Shown: positions 36,946-45,168 of the stretch, in pieces
How positions within the stretch are numbered: the stretch's first letter is position 1
Layout: every line of letters begins with the position of its first letter
NCBI GenBank assembly: GCA_019417325.1
Contig: DXVO01000023.1
Span: forward strand, 124,001 to 188,000
Source: Parabacteroides sp.
GTDB taxonomy: Bacteria > Bacteroidota > Bacteroidia > Bacteroidales > Tannerellaceae
Direction: 5' to 3'
Length of the DNA stretch: 64,000 bases
Position numbers and translations under genes: made by a program
The notes under the pieces: generated by a model
Seen by the model: only the letters and a program-made list of their open reading frames with translations
What the model was told of the DNA's origin: nothing
Databases searched by the model: none

Positions 36946-39348
36946 TTATACAGGGCTGTTCTTATCATATTCGTTGCCATAACCATACCCGTAACCATAT
37001 CCGTAGCCATAGCCATAACCGTATCCATACCCGCTCCGTTTGTAACGAACCCCATTCAGAATCAAACAAAGGTTGTGGAATTTCTCCTGCCGGTACAAAC
37101 GTTCCAGTTCGGGCAATTGCCGGCGGTCGAACAGGCCGGCACGGATAATGTAGATGGTAAGGTCCGCCACCCGGTTTACGATGGCTGCATCGGCTACCAC
37201 GCCTCCCGGGACATTGTCGAGGATGATATAATCATAATGCGCTTTCAGTTCGGCAACCAGTTCATCCAGACGGTCACTAAGCAATAACTCGGCAGGATTC
37301 GGAGGTACAGGACCGGCATGGATGATGTCGAGGTTCTCATGAAGTTCGCCCTTGCGGATAATATCCTTCACGTTCCCAACTTTACCGGATAAATAGTTTG
37401 TTATTCCCATGTTAGTGGCACTAACATGGGAACTAAGGGTACCCTTACGAATATCGAGGTCGACAAGGACGACCCTCTTTTTCGCCAGGGCAAAACTCAT
37501 GGCAAGGTTCATGGATATAAACGTCTTACCCGCTCCGGGATTAAAGGAGGTGAACATTACTACTTTCAGGTCCCTTGCTTTCACCCGCATGAAATCCATA
37601 TTCGTGCGGACAATACGGAAGGCTTCCGACACCGGATCCCTTCCTCCTTCGCGAACAATCACATCGCTATTTTCATCATCTCCCTTTCTTTTCTTCTTCC
37701 TGTCCAGATAAGGAATCTCACCCAAAAAAGGAGCTGTAACCCGGTCTTCTATATCCTTACGGCTATGTACCCGTGTATCCATCATAATCAAGAGCCATAA
37801 TATTCCGGCAGGAAGCGCACAACCGATGCCCAATGCCACCAGCATAACCAGCATCGATTTGGGTGCCACCGGCGATTTACTGCCTATCGCCGGATCGATG
37901 ACACGCGTATTGCTTTCCGTTATAGCCTGCGAAAGGGCATTCTCCTCCCGCTTATTCAATAAATACAAATAAAGTTCTTCCTTGATTTTTTGTTGGCGTT
38001 CAATACTCAGCACTTGTTTTTGTTGTCCCGGAACAGCCGATATGCGCTTGGAAGCCCGTTCTTCACGCGCACGGACACTTTTATTACGGACATTCAGGCT
38101 CACAATCAAATTATCCACAGAACGTACAATCGTCCGCCGCAAAGCCTGTAAAGACTGGTTTAAATCCATCACTACCGGATTATACCCATTACTGCCGGAA
38201 ACCAGCCGGTCACGCTTCAGCAATAGCGTGTTATATTCTCCTATCATGGATTCTATACCGGAATCCGAAATGCCGGTATTGGCAGGAATCAGTTCAGCTT
38301 CCTTCGACGGGTTTGTCAGGTAATTACGCATATAATTGGCTAAGGTCAACTGATTTTCCAGCCCCAGGCTCTCTTTATCATACGTACTGCTCTCCTCCAG
38401 ATAGATACCGGTTTCCGATACAATATCCGTCAGTTTATTTTCACGTTTAAAAGCTTCTATATCCGAATCCACACTTCCCAGTTCCCTTTCGATAATAGCC
38501 AGGCGGTCATCTATAAAAGCAGAAGTATTCACCACAATACGGTTCTTATCATTGATGGCATCTTCATTGTATACGGTTATCAATGTATTGATTACGTCTT
38601 CGGCACGGGCTATGGACACATCCTGCAAAGAAATATGTATGATAGACGAAGCCTTGCTGGCAAGCGCAACCTGTATCGCTTTACTGAAGAACAAAGCCAC
38701 ATCCTCTTCCGCCGTCTTCCGGACATAGACAGGCTGGTTGAAATATTCGCTTGTATAATAAAGCGTGGAAGAAACAACCATCTTCCCCAGAGGAGTCTGT
38801 ACCGTGTCATTCAATGCCACATCCATCGCTTTCGGAGAATCGACCGTGTTCGATTCAAAAGAGGAAAGCCGCACTTTCCCTTTATCAATGGGGGTAACTT
38901 CAAACATAAATTGTTCTTCCGCTCCGGCTTCCGGAAATTCTATATGAACAGGACTCTGGGTGTAGAGTTCCACAGTCCGCAACCTTCTTTTAACAGTATA
39001 GCTGACATCCAGATTCAAGCGTTTGACAACATTCTTCATCAACTGTTGCGAACTAAAAATTAAAATCTCATTATCCACACTGCTTTTCAGGTTCAACATG
39101 CCAAGGTCCGAGAAAGCGGCAGCTTCACTCATCGAACCGGAGCCCTTCGTATCATCTTTTATCAATACGGTCGCTGTCCGCTGGTATATTTCAGACGCTT
39201 GTTGTAAGTAGATAAATGCTGCCGACAAGCATACAAAAACAGATAAAACGAACCAATGCCAGTTACCCAAAACGATTTGGATGATTTCCCTCCAATTGAT
39301 TCCCTCTTCTTCTTGTTGCAGATTGTCAAATTCTTGATTAAGTTCCAT
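36946..39348 (-). CDS. Wzc-type polysaccharide co-polymerase and tyrosine autokinase
   Basis: The 800-aa inner-membrane protein starts at M (MELNQEFDN, 39348); the open frame continues 26 codons upstream without family similarity. Layout: Wzz domain with first membrane helix (about 30-50), long periplasmic coiled coils, second helix (near residue 515), then a BY-kinase. The kinase shows Walker A NPGAGKTF (about 600), Walker A' VLVDLDIRKGTL and Walker B IILDNVPGG. The C-terminal tail has nine consecutive YG dipeptides plus one more Tyr, the autophosphorylation cluster. It controls export and chain length with the Wza-type porin. Confidence 0.95.
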   Translation of the reverse strand: MELNQEFDNLQQEEEGINWREIIQIVLGNWHWFVLSVFVCLSAAFIYLQQASEIYQRTATVLIKDDTKGSGSMSEAAAFSDLGMLNLKSSVDNEILIFSSQQLMKNVVKRLNLDVSYTVKRRLRTVELYTQSPVHIEFPEAGAEEQFMFEVTPIDKGKVRLSSFESNTVDSPKAMDVALNDTVQTPLGKMVVSSTLYYTSEYFNQPVYVRKTAEEDVALFFSKAIQVALASKASSIIHISLQDVSIARAEDVINTLITVYNEDAINDKNRIVVNTSAFIDDRLAIIERELGSVDSDIEAFKRENKLTDIVSETGIYLEESSTYDKESLGLENQLTLANYMRNYLTNPSKEAELIPANTGISDSGIESMIGEYNTLLLKRDRLVSGSNGYNPVVMDLNQSLQALRRTIVRSVDNLIVSLNVRNKSVRAREERASKRISAVPGQQKQVLSIERQQKIKEELYLYLLNKREENALSQAITESNTRVIDPAIGSKSPVAPKSMLVMLVALGIGCALPAGILWLLIMMDTRVHSRKDIEDRVTAPFLGEIPYLDRKKKRKGDDENSDVIVREGGRDPVSEAFRIVRTNMDFMRVKARDLKVVMFTSFNPGAGKTFISMNLAMSFALAKKRVVLVDLDIRKGTLSSHVSATNMGITNYLSGKVGNVKDIIRKGELHENLDIIHAGPVPPNPAELLLSDRLDELVAELKAHYDYIILDNVPGGVVADAAIVNRVADLTIYIIRAGLFDRRQLPELERLYRQEKFHNLCLILNGVRYKRSGYGYGYGYGYGYGYGYGYGNEYDKNSPV
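36975..37035 (-). repeat. YG-dipeptide microsatellite in the kinase tail
   Basis: A run of 6-bp units coding Tyr-Gly nine times. Third-base variation among TAT/TAC and GGN codons breaks up the DNA repeat, so the tract is selected mostly at protein level, but it can still expand or shrink in frame. Confidence 0.8.
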
Positions 39349-39440
39349 TCGATATATAGTATGTATTAGATGACAGCCGGCAGTCCATCCGTACATCGGG
39401 CACGAAGCCCGGTTGCCATTTGCCAACTGTTAATTATCAA

Positions 39441-40238
39441 TTATCTTGTTGCCAGAGTAACTGCCAGCGAGACAAGGGAGGATAAAACCGATACGACCGA
39501 CAGCCATACCCCGGCAGAGTTATTCTGATTGATTCCACTTTGTCCCGATTTTGCTTTATTAGGTTCCACGTAAACGATATCATTCTGTTGCAGGTAATAA
39601 GCAGGCGAGTTAAAAATATCAGCCGAACGCAGGTCCTGGTACATAATGGTCCGCACCCCGTTGTCCTCACGGATTACAGCCACCCGGTCGCGCTTTCCGT
39701 AAATAGTCAAATCGCCGGCCATGCTCAGCGCTTCCAAAAGAGTGATCCGGTCTCCGGAAACCGTAAAACAACCCGGATTAGCCACTTCTCCCATCACCGA
39801 CACTTTGAAATTCAGAAATTGCACAGTCACAATCGGATCCTTCAACAAACGCTTTTCCTCCAGCTCCTTTTTTATCAGGCCTGTCAGCCCCGCACGAGTC
39901 AATCCTTCCACATGAAGCGTTCCTAAAAAAGGGAAATCGATATTCCCGTCCGTATCCACCAGATACCCCAACACACTATTTTGTTGCCCGCCTGTTGTGG
40001 TTGCCACACCCAACTGGTAATTCACCCTCGGCAAGTTAAACGGCAGTGCCAGCTCCGGGTCTTTGCTGTTCACCACAATAGACAACAAATCATCCGCATG
40101 AATTTTCGCTTCATATTTCTGTTCGATTTCCTGCCGGCTGAAAGAGGCGGCATCCTGGAAATAGACCACTTTCTTAGGGGAAGTGCAGGCGGTGAAAACC
40201 ACCGCCATGCACAACATTGTCCATTTCAAATAATTCAT
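39441..40238 (-). CDS. Wza-type polysaccharide export lipoprotein
   Basis: The 265-aa protein (start MNYLKWTML at 40238; lipobox VVFTAC, Cys18) has the polysaccharide-export domain (YEAKIHADDLLSIVV) and SLBB-type segments (TVQFLNFKVSVMGEVANPG, then DRITLLEALSMAGDLTIYG). A C-terminal hydrophobic stretch follows. It forms the outer-membrane export channel docking on the Wzc-type kinase. It is followed, after a 92-bp gap with remnants of the CAACTGT repeat, by the kinase gene. Confidence 0.94.
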   Translation of the reverse strand: MNYLKWTMLCMAVVFTACTSPKKVVYFQDAASFSRQEIEQKYEAKIHADDLLSIVVNSKDPELALPFNLPRVNYQLGVATTTGGQQNSVLGYLVDTDGNIDFPFLGTLHVEGLTRAGLTGLIKKELEEKRLLKDPIVTVQFLNFKVSVMGEVANPGCFTVSGDRITLLEALSMAGDLTIYGKRDRVAVIREDNGVRTIMYQDLRSADIFNSPAYYLQQNDIVYVEPNKAKSGQSGINQNNSAGVWLSVVSVLSSLVSLAVTLATR

Positions 40239-40251
40239 CCTACAAGACCTT

Positions 40252-41499
40252 TTAGTTTCCGCCTCCACCGGAGTGGTCGGGACGGCTGTTACCTTGTTCG
40301 TAAGTAATCTTCGTATCCACACCATTGTAGGTCTTCACCGGAACCACAAAGCCGGTAGATGTACCGTTGTAGCTCAGCTTGAATGTACCGGTCGTTTCCG
40401 CTACCTTGGCGGTAAAGGAAACTGTCATCTTCGTGTCGCCGCTAACTTTTGCCTTACCTAAAGAAAGCGCTGCTTCCGTCACTCCTGCATTCGAGCCTTT
40501 GGAGGATGCAATGGCACTTTCGATAGATGCGGCAAGCGTAGCCTGGTCTTCGCTGCTCAATGACGGGAATGACTTCTGAAGCAACGCTTTCAGGTCGCCG
40601 TCAATTTGCCAGCCGAATTTCTGTTTGCCTGTTACATCCGCTTCTTTGGCTTCCATCACACCCAAGTTGTCTACTACCACGTCAGCCAGTTTCTCAGAAG
40701 AAGTACCGGTAGATGCAATCGCGTAAGTAGGTCCGAAAGAGTGGTTGGAGAAACCGGTCAGCTCTACCGCATAGGAATTGGACTGCGTGTCGTACGAAGC
40801 AGGCCCCTGTTTTTGCCATGCGCCGTTTACTTCTTTGTAATGGGCCACATTTTCAAAATGAACGGTCGGATTAGTCGGGTTCTTCACCAATACTTTCACC
40901 GGCTTTTCAAAGACCAAACCGTCAGGCTGGCAGTTGATAGTAGAAAGGCTGGCGATAGCAGTAGAAGTTGCTTTCTGTGCACCGGGTACATACTCGGTAA
41001 CGGTTACGGCAACATCTTCTTTCACCGCACCGGCAGGAACTTGCAAGGTGGTGACGCTTTTTTCCTGGGATTCACCGCTGTGAATCTCTACGGCTTCATC
41101 CTTTGTTACGGTTACCGGGGCATTGGCTTTTGTCAATGTCTGTGAAAGGGCCACACTGCTGCGTTTGGCGGCAGAGGAGGCAATAGTCACGTTTCCGGAT
41201 ACGGAAATATAACCGCTCTTTTCAAAAGAGACCTGATAATCCCCCTTCTTCTTTACCGAGAGGGTATAGGTTCCATCGGCCCCGGTAGAGGTATCACCAC
41301 CGGAAACCGCTACCGATACGCCGGAAAGGGCAGCCGTGCCTTCCGTCACCTTACCGGTAATGTAATACACTTCCTCGTCAAGCGGGTTCGTTACATCTTC
41401 AGGTACCGGGTCGCTTTTTTTGCACGACATCGTTCCGACACTCATTGCGGCAAGCAGGCATAAAGAAAGTCCTGCCACCAGCATGCTTTTTGTTTTCAT
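40252..41499 (-). CDS. Lipoprotein with carboxypeptidase-regulatory-like domain, function unknown
   Basis: The 415-aa lipoprotein has the lipobox GTMSC (Cys26). A carboxypeptidase-D-regulatory-like domain (about 47-120; YYITGKVTEGTAALSGVSVAV, then DGTYTLSVKKKGDYQVSFEKSGY) comes first. A beta-rich domain resembling ZU5-like autoproteolytic modules follows (VTTLQVPAGAVKEDVAVTVTEY). An uncharacterised C-terminal domain with a GGGGN end completes it. It lies 13 bp before the Wza gene, so a structural role in matrix or export at the cell surface is likely, but no reaction can be assigned. Confidence 0.75.
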   Translation of the reverse strand: MKTKSMLVAGLSLCLLAAMSVGTMSCKKSDPVPEDVTNPLDEEVYYITGKVTEGTAALSGVSVAVSGGDTSTGADGTYTLSVKKKGDYQVSFEKSGYISVSGNVTIASSAAKRSSVALSQTLTKANAPVTVTKDEAVEIHSGESQEKSVTTLQVPAGAVKEDVAVTVTEYVPGAQKATSTAIASLSTINCQPDGLVFEKPVKVLVKNPTNPTVHFENVAHYKEVNGAWQKQGPASYDTQSNSYAVELTGFSNHSFGPTYAIASTGTSSEKLADVVVDNLGVMEAKEADVTGKQKFGWQIDGDLKALLQKSFPSLSSEDQATLAASIESAIASSKGSNAGVTEAALSLGKAKVSGDTKMTVSFTAKVAETTGTFKLSYNGTSTGFVVPVKTYNGVDTKITYEQGNSRPDHSGGGGN

Positions 41500-41577
41500 A
41501 CTTGTGTAATTTAAATAAATGAATAAATATTAATTGAGAAATTCTCCCATCAATTATCAACTGTCAACTGTCAATTG

Positions 41578-42954
41578 TCACCTGTCAACTCCCATAAGTT
41601 TTGCCTTGATAAATTCCGGATTATAATAATTCCGGCTATGGTTCTCGTCGGGACGCGTCTCATACGTCCATCCTAAATGCTGGGTATAATAGCTGCCGGT
41701 CTGTGCCTGGTATTCCCAGTCGAAATATTCGGGAAGACGGATACGGAAAGCCCGGTGTTTGCCCCGCTTGCGCCTGGGCAACGGAATGGCAAAATGGAAG
41801 CCTCCGTTCGTCTTCCCGCCTGTGTACATGGCATACAGGCCTACGGAAACCTCCCCGAAATGGCGGGTACAGTCCAGACGTACCCCGTAATCGCCAAACA
41901 CATACCGTGAACCCCGGAGGTCAAACTCCAAATGGTAGCGGGGTTCGTTATACCGCAGCAAGACCGAACCGTTCACCCGGTTCCACATCGACACCTCCCA
42001 TTTGCCGCCATAGAAGGTGGAGGAACCCGTCACCCCTCCGTCCACGCCCACGGCCCACCGGTCATTGTCCGGGCGGTACAGCAGGGAAACATTCGCACCG
42101 ATACGGTTGGCGTTGAAGTTACCGATACTGAACGAAGCGAACAGGTTATGCGGGAAACGGTATTCCTGACGGAACACCAGCATGCCGGCACGGATATAGT
42201 CGTACTCCCCACCCATATTATTCCAAACGGGAAAAATCACCTGCCCGGTAAACGAAGCGCCTTTCCAAAGCCCCACCTCCACTGCGGGAGCCACACTGAG
42301 TACCGTCCCATACAGCTTATCGAGCCACGAATTATTCAGGCTCACCTGCGGGTACAATACGAAATCCACTTTCCCGTCAGAGCGGTTCTCCGCTTTGACG
42401 CGGCCTAACATTTTCATATCTTCATCTGTCGCATAACTGATTTGGAGACTGTTTATAAGCTCCTGCCAGCCGGATACTCCGTCCCTGTATGACGCGATGG
42501 CTTCTTCAGGCATACGGACGGATATCTGGGGAATACGGTTCTCAAGCACCACGATATAGACAGCCGAGTTCACGCTGCAGTCTGCCGATAGCATCCGTAC
42601 CACCGCAGCCAGTCCCCGGTACGTGCCCCGGTAGACGTTATCCTCATACGCGACACGAAGGATACCGCCCTCCTCACCTACGCGGACATCTTCCATCCCC
42701 AACTTCACTAAACCTTCCGACACGGCCGACACATCCGACGCGGGAATTGCTTCTACGCGGAGAGGAAAAAAGCAGAGGCTGATAAACAGGAGAAGACAGA
42801 CGCTAATGATTTTTTGACGCGGATTACGCGGAAAACGCGGATTAAGAAAAATATAATCTTTATCCGTTCTATTTAAATTCTTCTCCCTGATCCGCGTTTT
42901 CCGCGTAATCCGCGTCAAAATTTTAATCCGCGTCGAACATCCTACCCGTGTCAT
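41578..42954 (-). CDS. YjbH-like exopolysaccharide protein, C-terminal half
   Basis: The 458-aa frame carries the C-terminal half of the YjbH family: VRMLSADCSVNSAVYIVVLENR, GGEYDYIRAGMLVFRQEY, GGKTNGGFHFAIPLPR and a terminal FDWEYQAQTGSYYTQHLG. Its ATG (42954) overlaps the stop of the N-terminal half as ATGA, so the two are translationally coupled. Oddly, a 109-bp palindromic repeat is read through as residues about 12-48, and a signal-peptide-like helix (ISVCLLLFISLCFFPLRVEA) only starts after it. No ATG, GTG or TTG start was found between the repeat and the helix. It probably acts in the outer membrane or periplasm in polymer secretion. Confidence 0.78.
   Translation of the reverse strand: MTRVGCSTRIKILTRITRKTRIREKNLNRTDKDYIFLNPRFPRNPRQKIISVCLLLFISLCFFPLRVEAIPASDVSAVSEGLVKLGMEDVRVGEEGGILRVAYEDNVYRGTYRGLAAVVRMLSADCSVNSAVYIVVLENRIPQISVRMPEEAIASYRDGVSGWQELINSLQISYATDEDMKMLGRVKAENRSDGKVDFVLYPQVSLNNSWLDKLYGTVLSVAPAVEVGLWKGASFTGQVIFPVWNNMGGEYDYIRAGMLVFRQEYRFPHNLFASFSIGNFNANRIGANVSLLYRPDNDRWAVGVDGGVTGSSTFYGGKWEVSMWNRVNGSVLLRYNEPRYHLEFDLRGSRYVFGDYGVRLDCTRHFGEVSVGLYAMYTGGKTNGGFHFAIPLPRRKRGKHRAFRIRLPEYFDWEYQAQTGSYYTQHLGWTYETRPDENHSRNYYNPEFIKAKLMGVDR
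42812..42920. repeat. Perfect 31-bp inverted repeat within the YjbH-C coding start
   Basis: The arms at 42812-42842 and 42890-42920 are exact reverse complements of 31 bp, built from GCGGATTACGCGG units, separated by 47 bp. The element is translated in frame in the YjbH-C gene and is analogous to the 36824-36908 repeat. Confidence 0.9.
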
Positions 42955-43703
42955 CTTTTTATCAATTGGATTTCGTAGCGTACACCTGCCGATACCGCTT
43001 TAAAGTCGTGGCAGAACGCATACAGTGAAAAATGGTTGAACAACCGTGCGGCAACTCCTATATTCACCGCGTCCGTCGTGTCGTATTCCACCATCAACCG
43101 GACAGGGGGCAGGAACGCAGGGCTGTATGTGATGCCGCCAAAGAGCCCTTGTTTATAACTGTCTTTGCGGAAAGGGACATTCCCGCCGAATGTAAATCCG
43201 ATGTCGTGGCCGTTCAAGAGCAAATGCTTCGTGGCTACGGCGTAAACAGATGAGAAGAAACGGTTCCCATTCTCCTCCGAAAAAGGGTTCAGATTGCCCG
43301 TTGTAAACACGTCGTTGGAACCGACCACTATCGAAGGCCACCATGTACCCTCCTTCAGCGGGCGCAGGCGGACGGATACCGAACGGTCTTGTTGCAGTTT
43401 GTTCCCATCCTTGAATTCCCCCCGGAGGAAGGTACAGCGGTAAGCTACTTCCAGAAAAGGCAGGAAGGTCATATTCACAAAATAATTTCCCGTGTTATAG
43501 CCCCATTCGTCAGGCAACAGTTGCCGGGGCAGATAGTTAGCCCCCGCCATAAAAGTACCGTCCGGTTGCATGTCAGCCGAAGGGATGTTCAACAGTCCGG
43601 TTGTCCCCATCGCATACTGCGCCCGCAAAGGCAGCGCCAGCAACAGCAGGCAACCGGCTATCCAGAAATAATGTAGCTTAAAGCGTCTTTTTATTATATC
43701 CAT
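42951..43703 (-). CDS. YjbH-like exopolysaccharide protein, N-terminal half
   Basis: The 250-aa exported protein (signal peptide to LRAQ, about residue 29) begins with the YjbH hallmark GTTGLLNIPSADMQPDGTF, followed by beta strands of an outer-membrane barrel and ending GVRYEIQLIKR. E. coli YjbH is one protein of about 700 residues; here 250 plus 458 residues are encoded by two overlapping genes. The break is at a natural domain boundary with an ATGA overlap, so this looks like a real split rather than a random frameshift. It lies 17 bp after DUF4248. Confidence 0.78.
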   Translation of the reverse strand: MDIIKRRFKLHYFWIAGCLLLLALPLRAQYAMGTTGLLNIPSADMQPDGTFMAGANYLPRQLLPDEWGYNTGNYFVNMTFLPFLEVAYRCTFLRGEFKDGNKLQQDRSVSVRLRPLKEGTWWPSIVVGSNDVFTTGNLNPFSEENGNRFFSSVYAVATKHLLLNGHDIGFTFGGNVPFRKDSYKQGLFGGITYSPAFLPPVRLMVEYDTTDAVNIGVAARLFNHFSLYAFCHDFKAVSAGVRYEIQLIKR

Positions 43704-43720
43704 TCGGTTCGTATTTCAAG

Positions 43721-43960
43721 TCAAGGCGTTTCCAACACCTCCACAATACAGGATACCTGCCGCGGATTCAGTATCCGTTGGGAAGGTGTCCAGCCGGTTG
43801 CAGCCAACAAGGCGGGCAACTCCGGGTTCGTCAGTATCCACCGTTTTAGCCGGCGGGAAGCCACTGCGGGAGTCACGTCAGGACTGTACATCATCCCCAA
43901 CCTCCGGAAAGAGAGGCTGCGGCTTTTCCATTTCTTTTCCTCGTCAAACCAACGGTTCAT
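43721..43960 (-). CDS. DUF4248 family small protein
   Basis: The 79-aa protein starts MNRWFDEEKKWKS. The ATG at 43960 overlaps the primase stop as ATGA, which favours it over an ATG four codons upstream. The sequence LGMMYSPDVTPAVASRRLKRWI followed by NPELPALLAATGWTPSQRILNPRQV fits DUF4248, a Bacteroidales family often found beside helicase/primase and capsule genes. A small helical, possibly DNA-binding protein; function unknown. Confidence 0.78.
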   Translation of the reverse strand: MNRWFDEEKKWKSRSLSFRRLGMMYSPDVTPAVASRRLKRWILTNPELPALLAATGWTPSQRILNPRQVSCIVEVLETP

Positions 43961-45168
43961 ACCCACCTCCAATCCATGGTTGCCGGGCGGGAAACCGTTT
44001 CGGGCAGACGCCCCAGCGTTGTGATTACTTCTCCCAGCAGGCGCAGTAGGCGGACGCGCTCTTCCGGTTCCGCCGTTGCGGCTATCAAACGGATGCCTTT
44101 GCGGATACGGCGGAGCAGCAAACCTTCGCCGGTAGGCTGTGCCTCCTGTAGTATTTTGTTTATTCCGGAGATAAACCCGGCTTTACCGGCCTTCCTGAAA
44201 AGGGAATCCGCATCCTCCCCCTCCGGCAACAGCAGGTTCAGAGCCTCCATCCCCTCCCTGCCAAGGCATGCCAGTATGGATGCCGCCGCCCGTTGGCCGG
44301 CACGGTCGGCATCCAACATCAAATAAACCGGCATGGCGTATTTCTTCAACAACTTCAGTTGTCCTTCACAAAGCGCCGTTCCGCTTAGCGCCACCGTATT
44401 GCAGAACCCTGCCGCATGCATCGCCAGCACATCCTTATAGCCTTCCACCACAAAGACACATCCTTCACGGCGGATGGCCTCCTTCGCCCGGTAAAGCCCG
44501 TAAAGCGTCTCCCCTTTCTTATACCCGTCCGCCGCCGAGGTATTGATATACTTCGGCACATCCGGATTGTCGTCCGACAACCGCCGTGCAGCAAAGCCCA
44601 CCAACTCCCCTTCTTCATCCCGTATCGGAAACACCAGGCGGTTCCGCATGGCTTTCATCTTCCCTTCCATCCGGCAAGGCGACTGCCCGACCTCAAAATC
44701 CAGCCAGGCGGGGGTGAGTTCTGAATTTCCTGAACCGCAAGGGTTCAGGAAATTCAGAACAAGTGACAAATCAGTTGACAGTTGACAAGTGACAGTTGAC
44801 AGTTGCTTCGCGTCGGTATTTACTTGGGAAAGGGTATTCTTGTCCGGACAAGCGTTTTTGTTTCTTCCGTTACTGTCTTTTTCTTCAACTGTCAACTGTC
44901 CACTGTCAACTGTCAACTTATTTAGCGTTTCGCTAAAACTCAGTCCTTCCATCTTCTGCACAAAACGAATGGCATCCCCTTTTTCGCCGCAGGCATAGCA
45001 GATGAAAGTGCCCTTTTCCGGGTTGACCGAGAGGGAGGGATGGCGGTCGCCATGGAAGGGACAAAGCCCTGTCAGACAGCGTCCTGTCCGTGTCAGTTTT
45101 ATATAGCGCCCGATTACCTCCTCGATAGACAGGGAGGCTTTCAGGGCTTTAATCTCTTGTTTTGTCAT
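43957..45168 (-). CDS. DnaG-type primase (CHC2 zinc finger plus toprim) with in-frame repeat insertion
   Basis: The 403-aa protein has a zinc-binding domain (C36-P-F-H39, C57-Y-A-C60) and a toprim domain (VEGYKDVLAMHAAG, MLDADRAGQRAA). It is shorter than housekeeping DnaG and lacks a clear helicase-binding C-terminal domain, as in phage or plasmid primases. Between the finger and the core, residues about 84-133 are encoded by a 147-bp repeat element and about 137-151 by a perfect 43-nt hairpin; neither resembles primase sequence. Reading frame is kept. It overlaps the helicase and DUF4248 genes by 4 bp each, so the three are translationally coupled. Confidence 0.88.
   Translation of the reverse strand: MTKQEIKALKASLSIEEVIGRYIKLTRTGRCLTGLCPFHGDRHPSLSVNPEKGTFICYACGEKGDAIRFVQKMEGLSFSETLNKLTVDSGQLTVEEKDSNGRNKNACPDKNTLSQVNTDAKQLSTVTCQLSTDLSLVLNFLNPCGSGNSELTPAWLDFEVGQSPCRMEGKMKAMRNRLVFPIRDEEGELVGFAARRLSDDNPDVPKYINTSAADGYKKGETLYGLYRAKEAIRREGCVFVVEGYKDVLAMHAAGFCNTVALSGTALCEGQLKLLKKYAMPVYLMLDADRAGQRAAASILACLGREGMEALNLLLPEGEDADSLFRKAGKAGFISGINKILQEAQPTGEGLLLRRIRKGIRLIAATAEPEERVRLLRLLGEVITTLGRLPETVSRPATMDWRWV
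44718..44760. repeat. Perfect 19-bp hairpin with GCAAG loop inside the primase gene
   Basis: GTTCTGAATTTCCTGAACC (44718-44736) and its exact reverse complement (44742-44760) flank the loop GCAAG. It sits 11 bp from the 147-bp element. A second hairpin of the same design, with loop ACAAG, lies at 63684-63724. Confidence 0.92.
44772..44918 (+). mobile_element. 147-bp MITE-like element, copy 1 (inside primase gene)
   Basis: The ends are inverted arrays of a 7-bp unit (CAGTTGACAGTTGACA at the left, its complement type at the right). The core contains the palindrome CTTGTCCGGACAAG (44839-44852). It aligns end to end without gaps to the reverse complement of 48667-48813, with about 20 mismatches counted by eye. 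There is no coding capacity of its own. The length is divisible by three, so the primase frame is kept. Confidence 0.85.
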
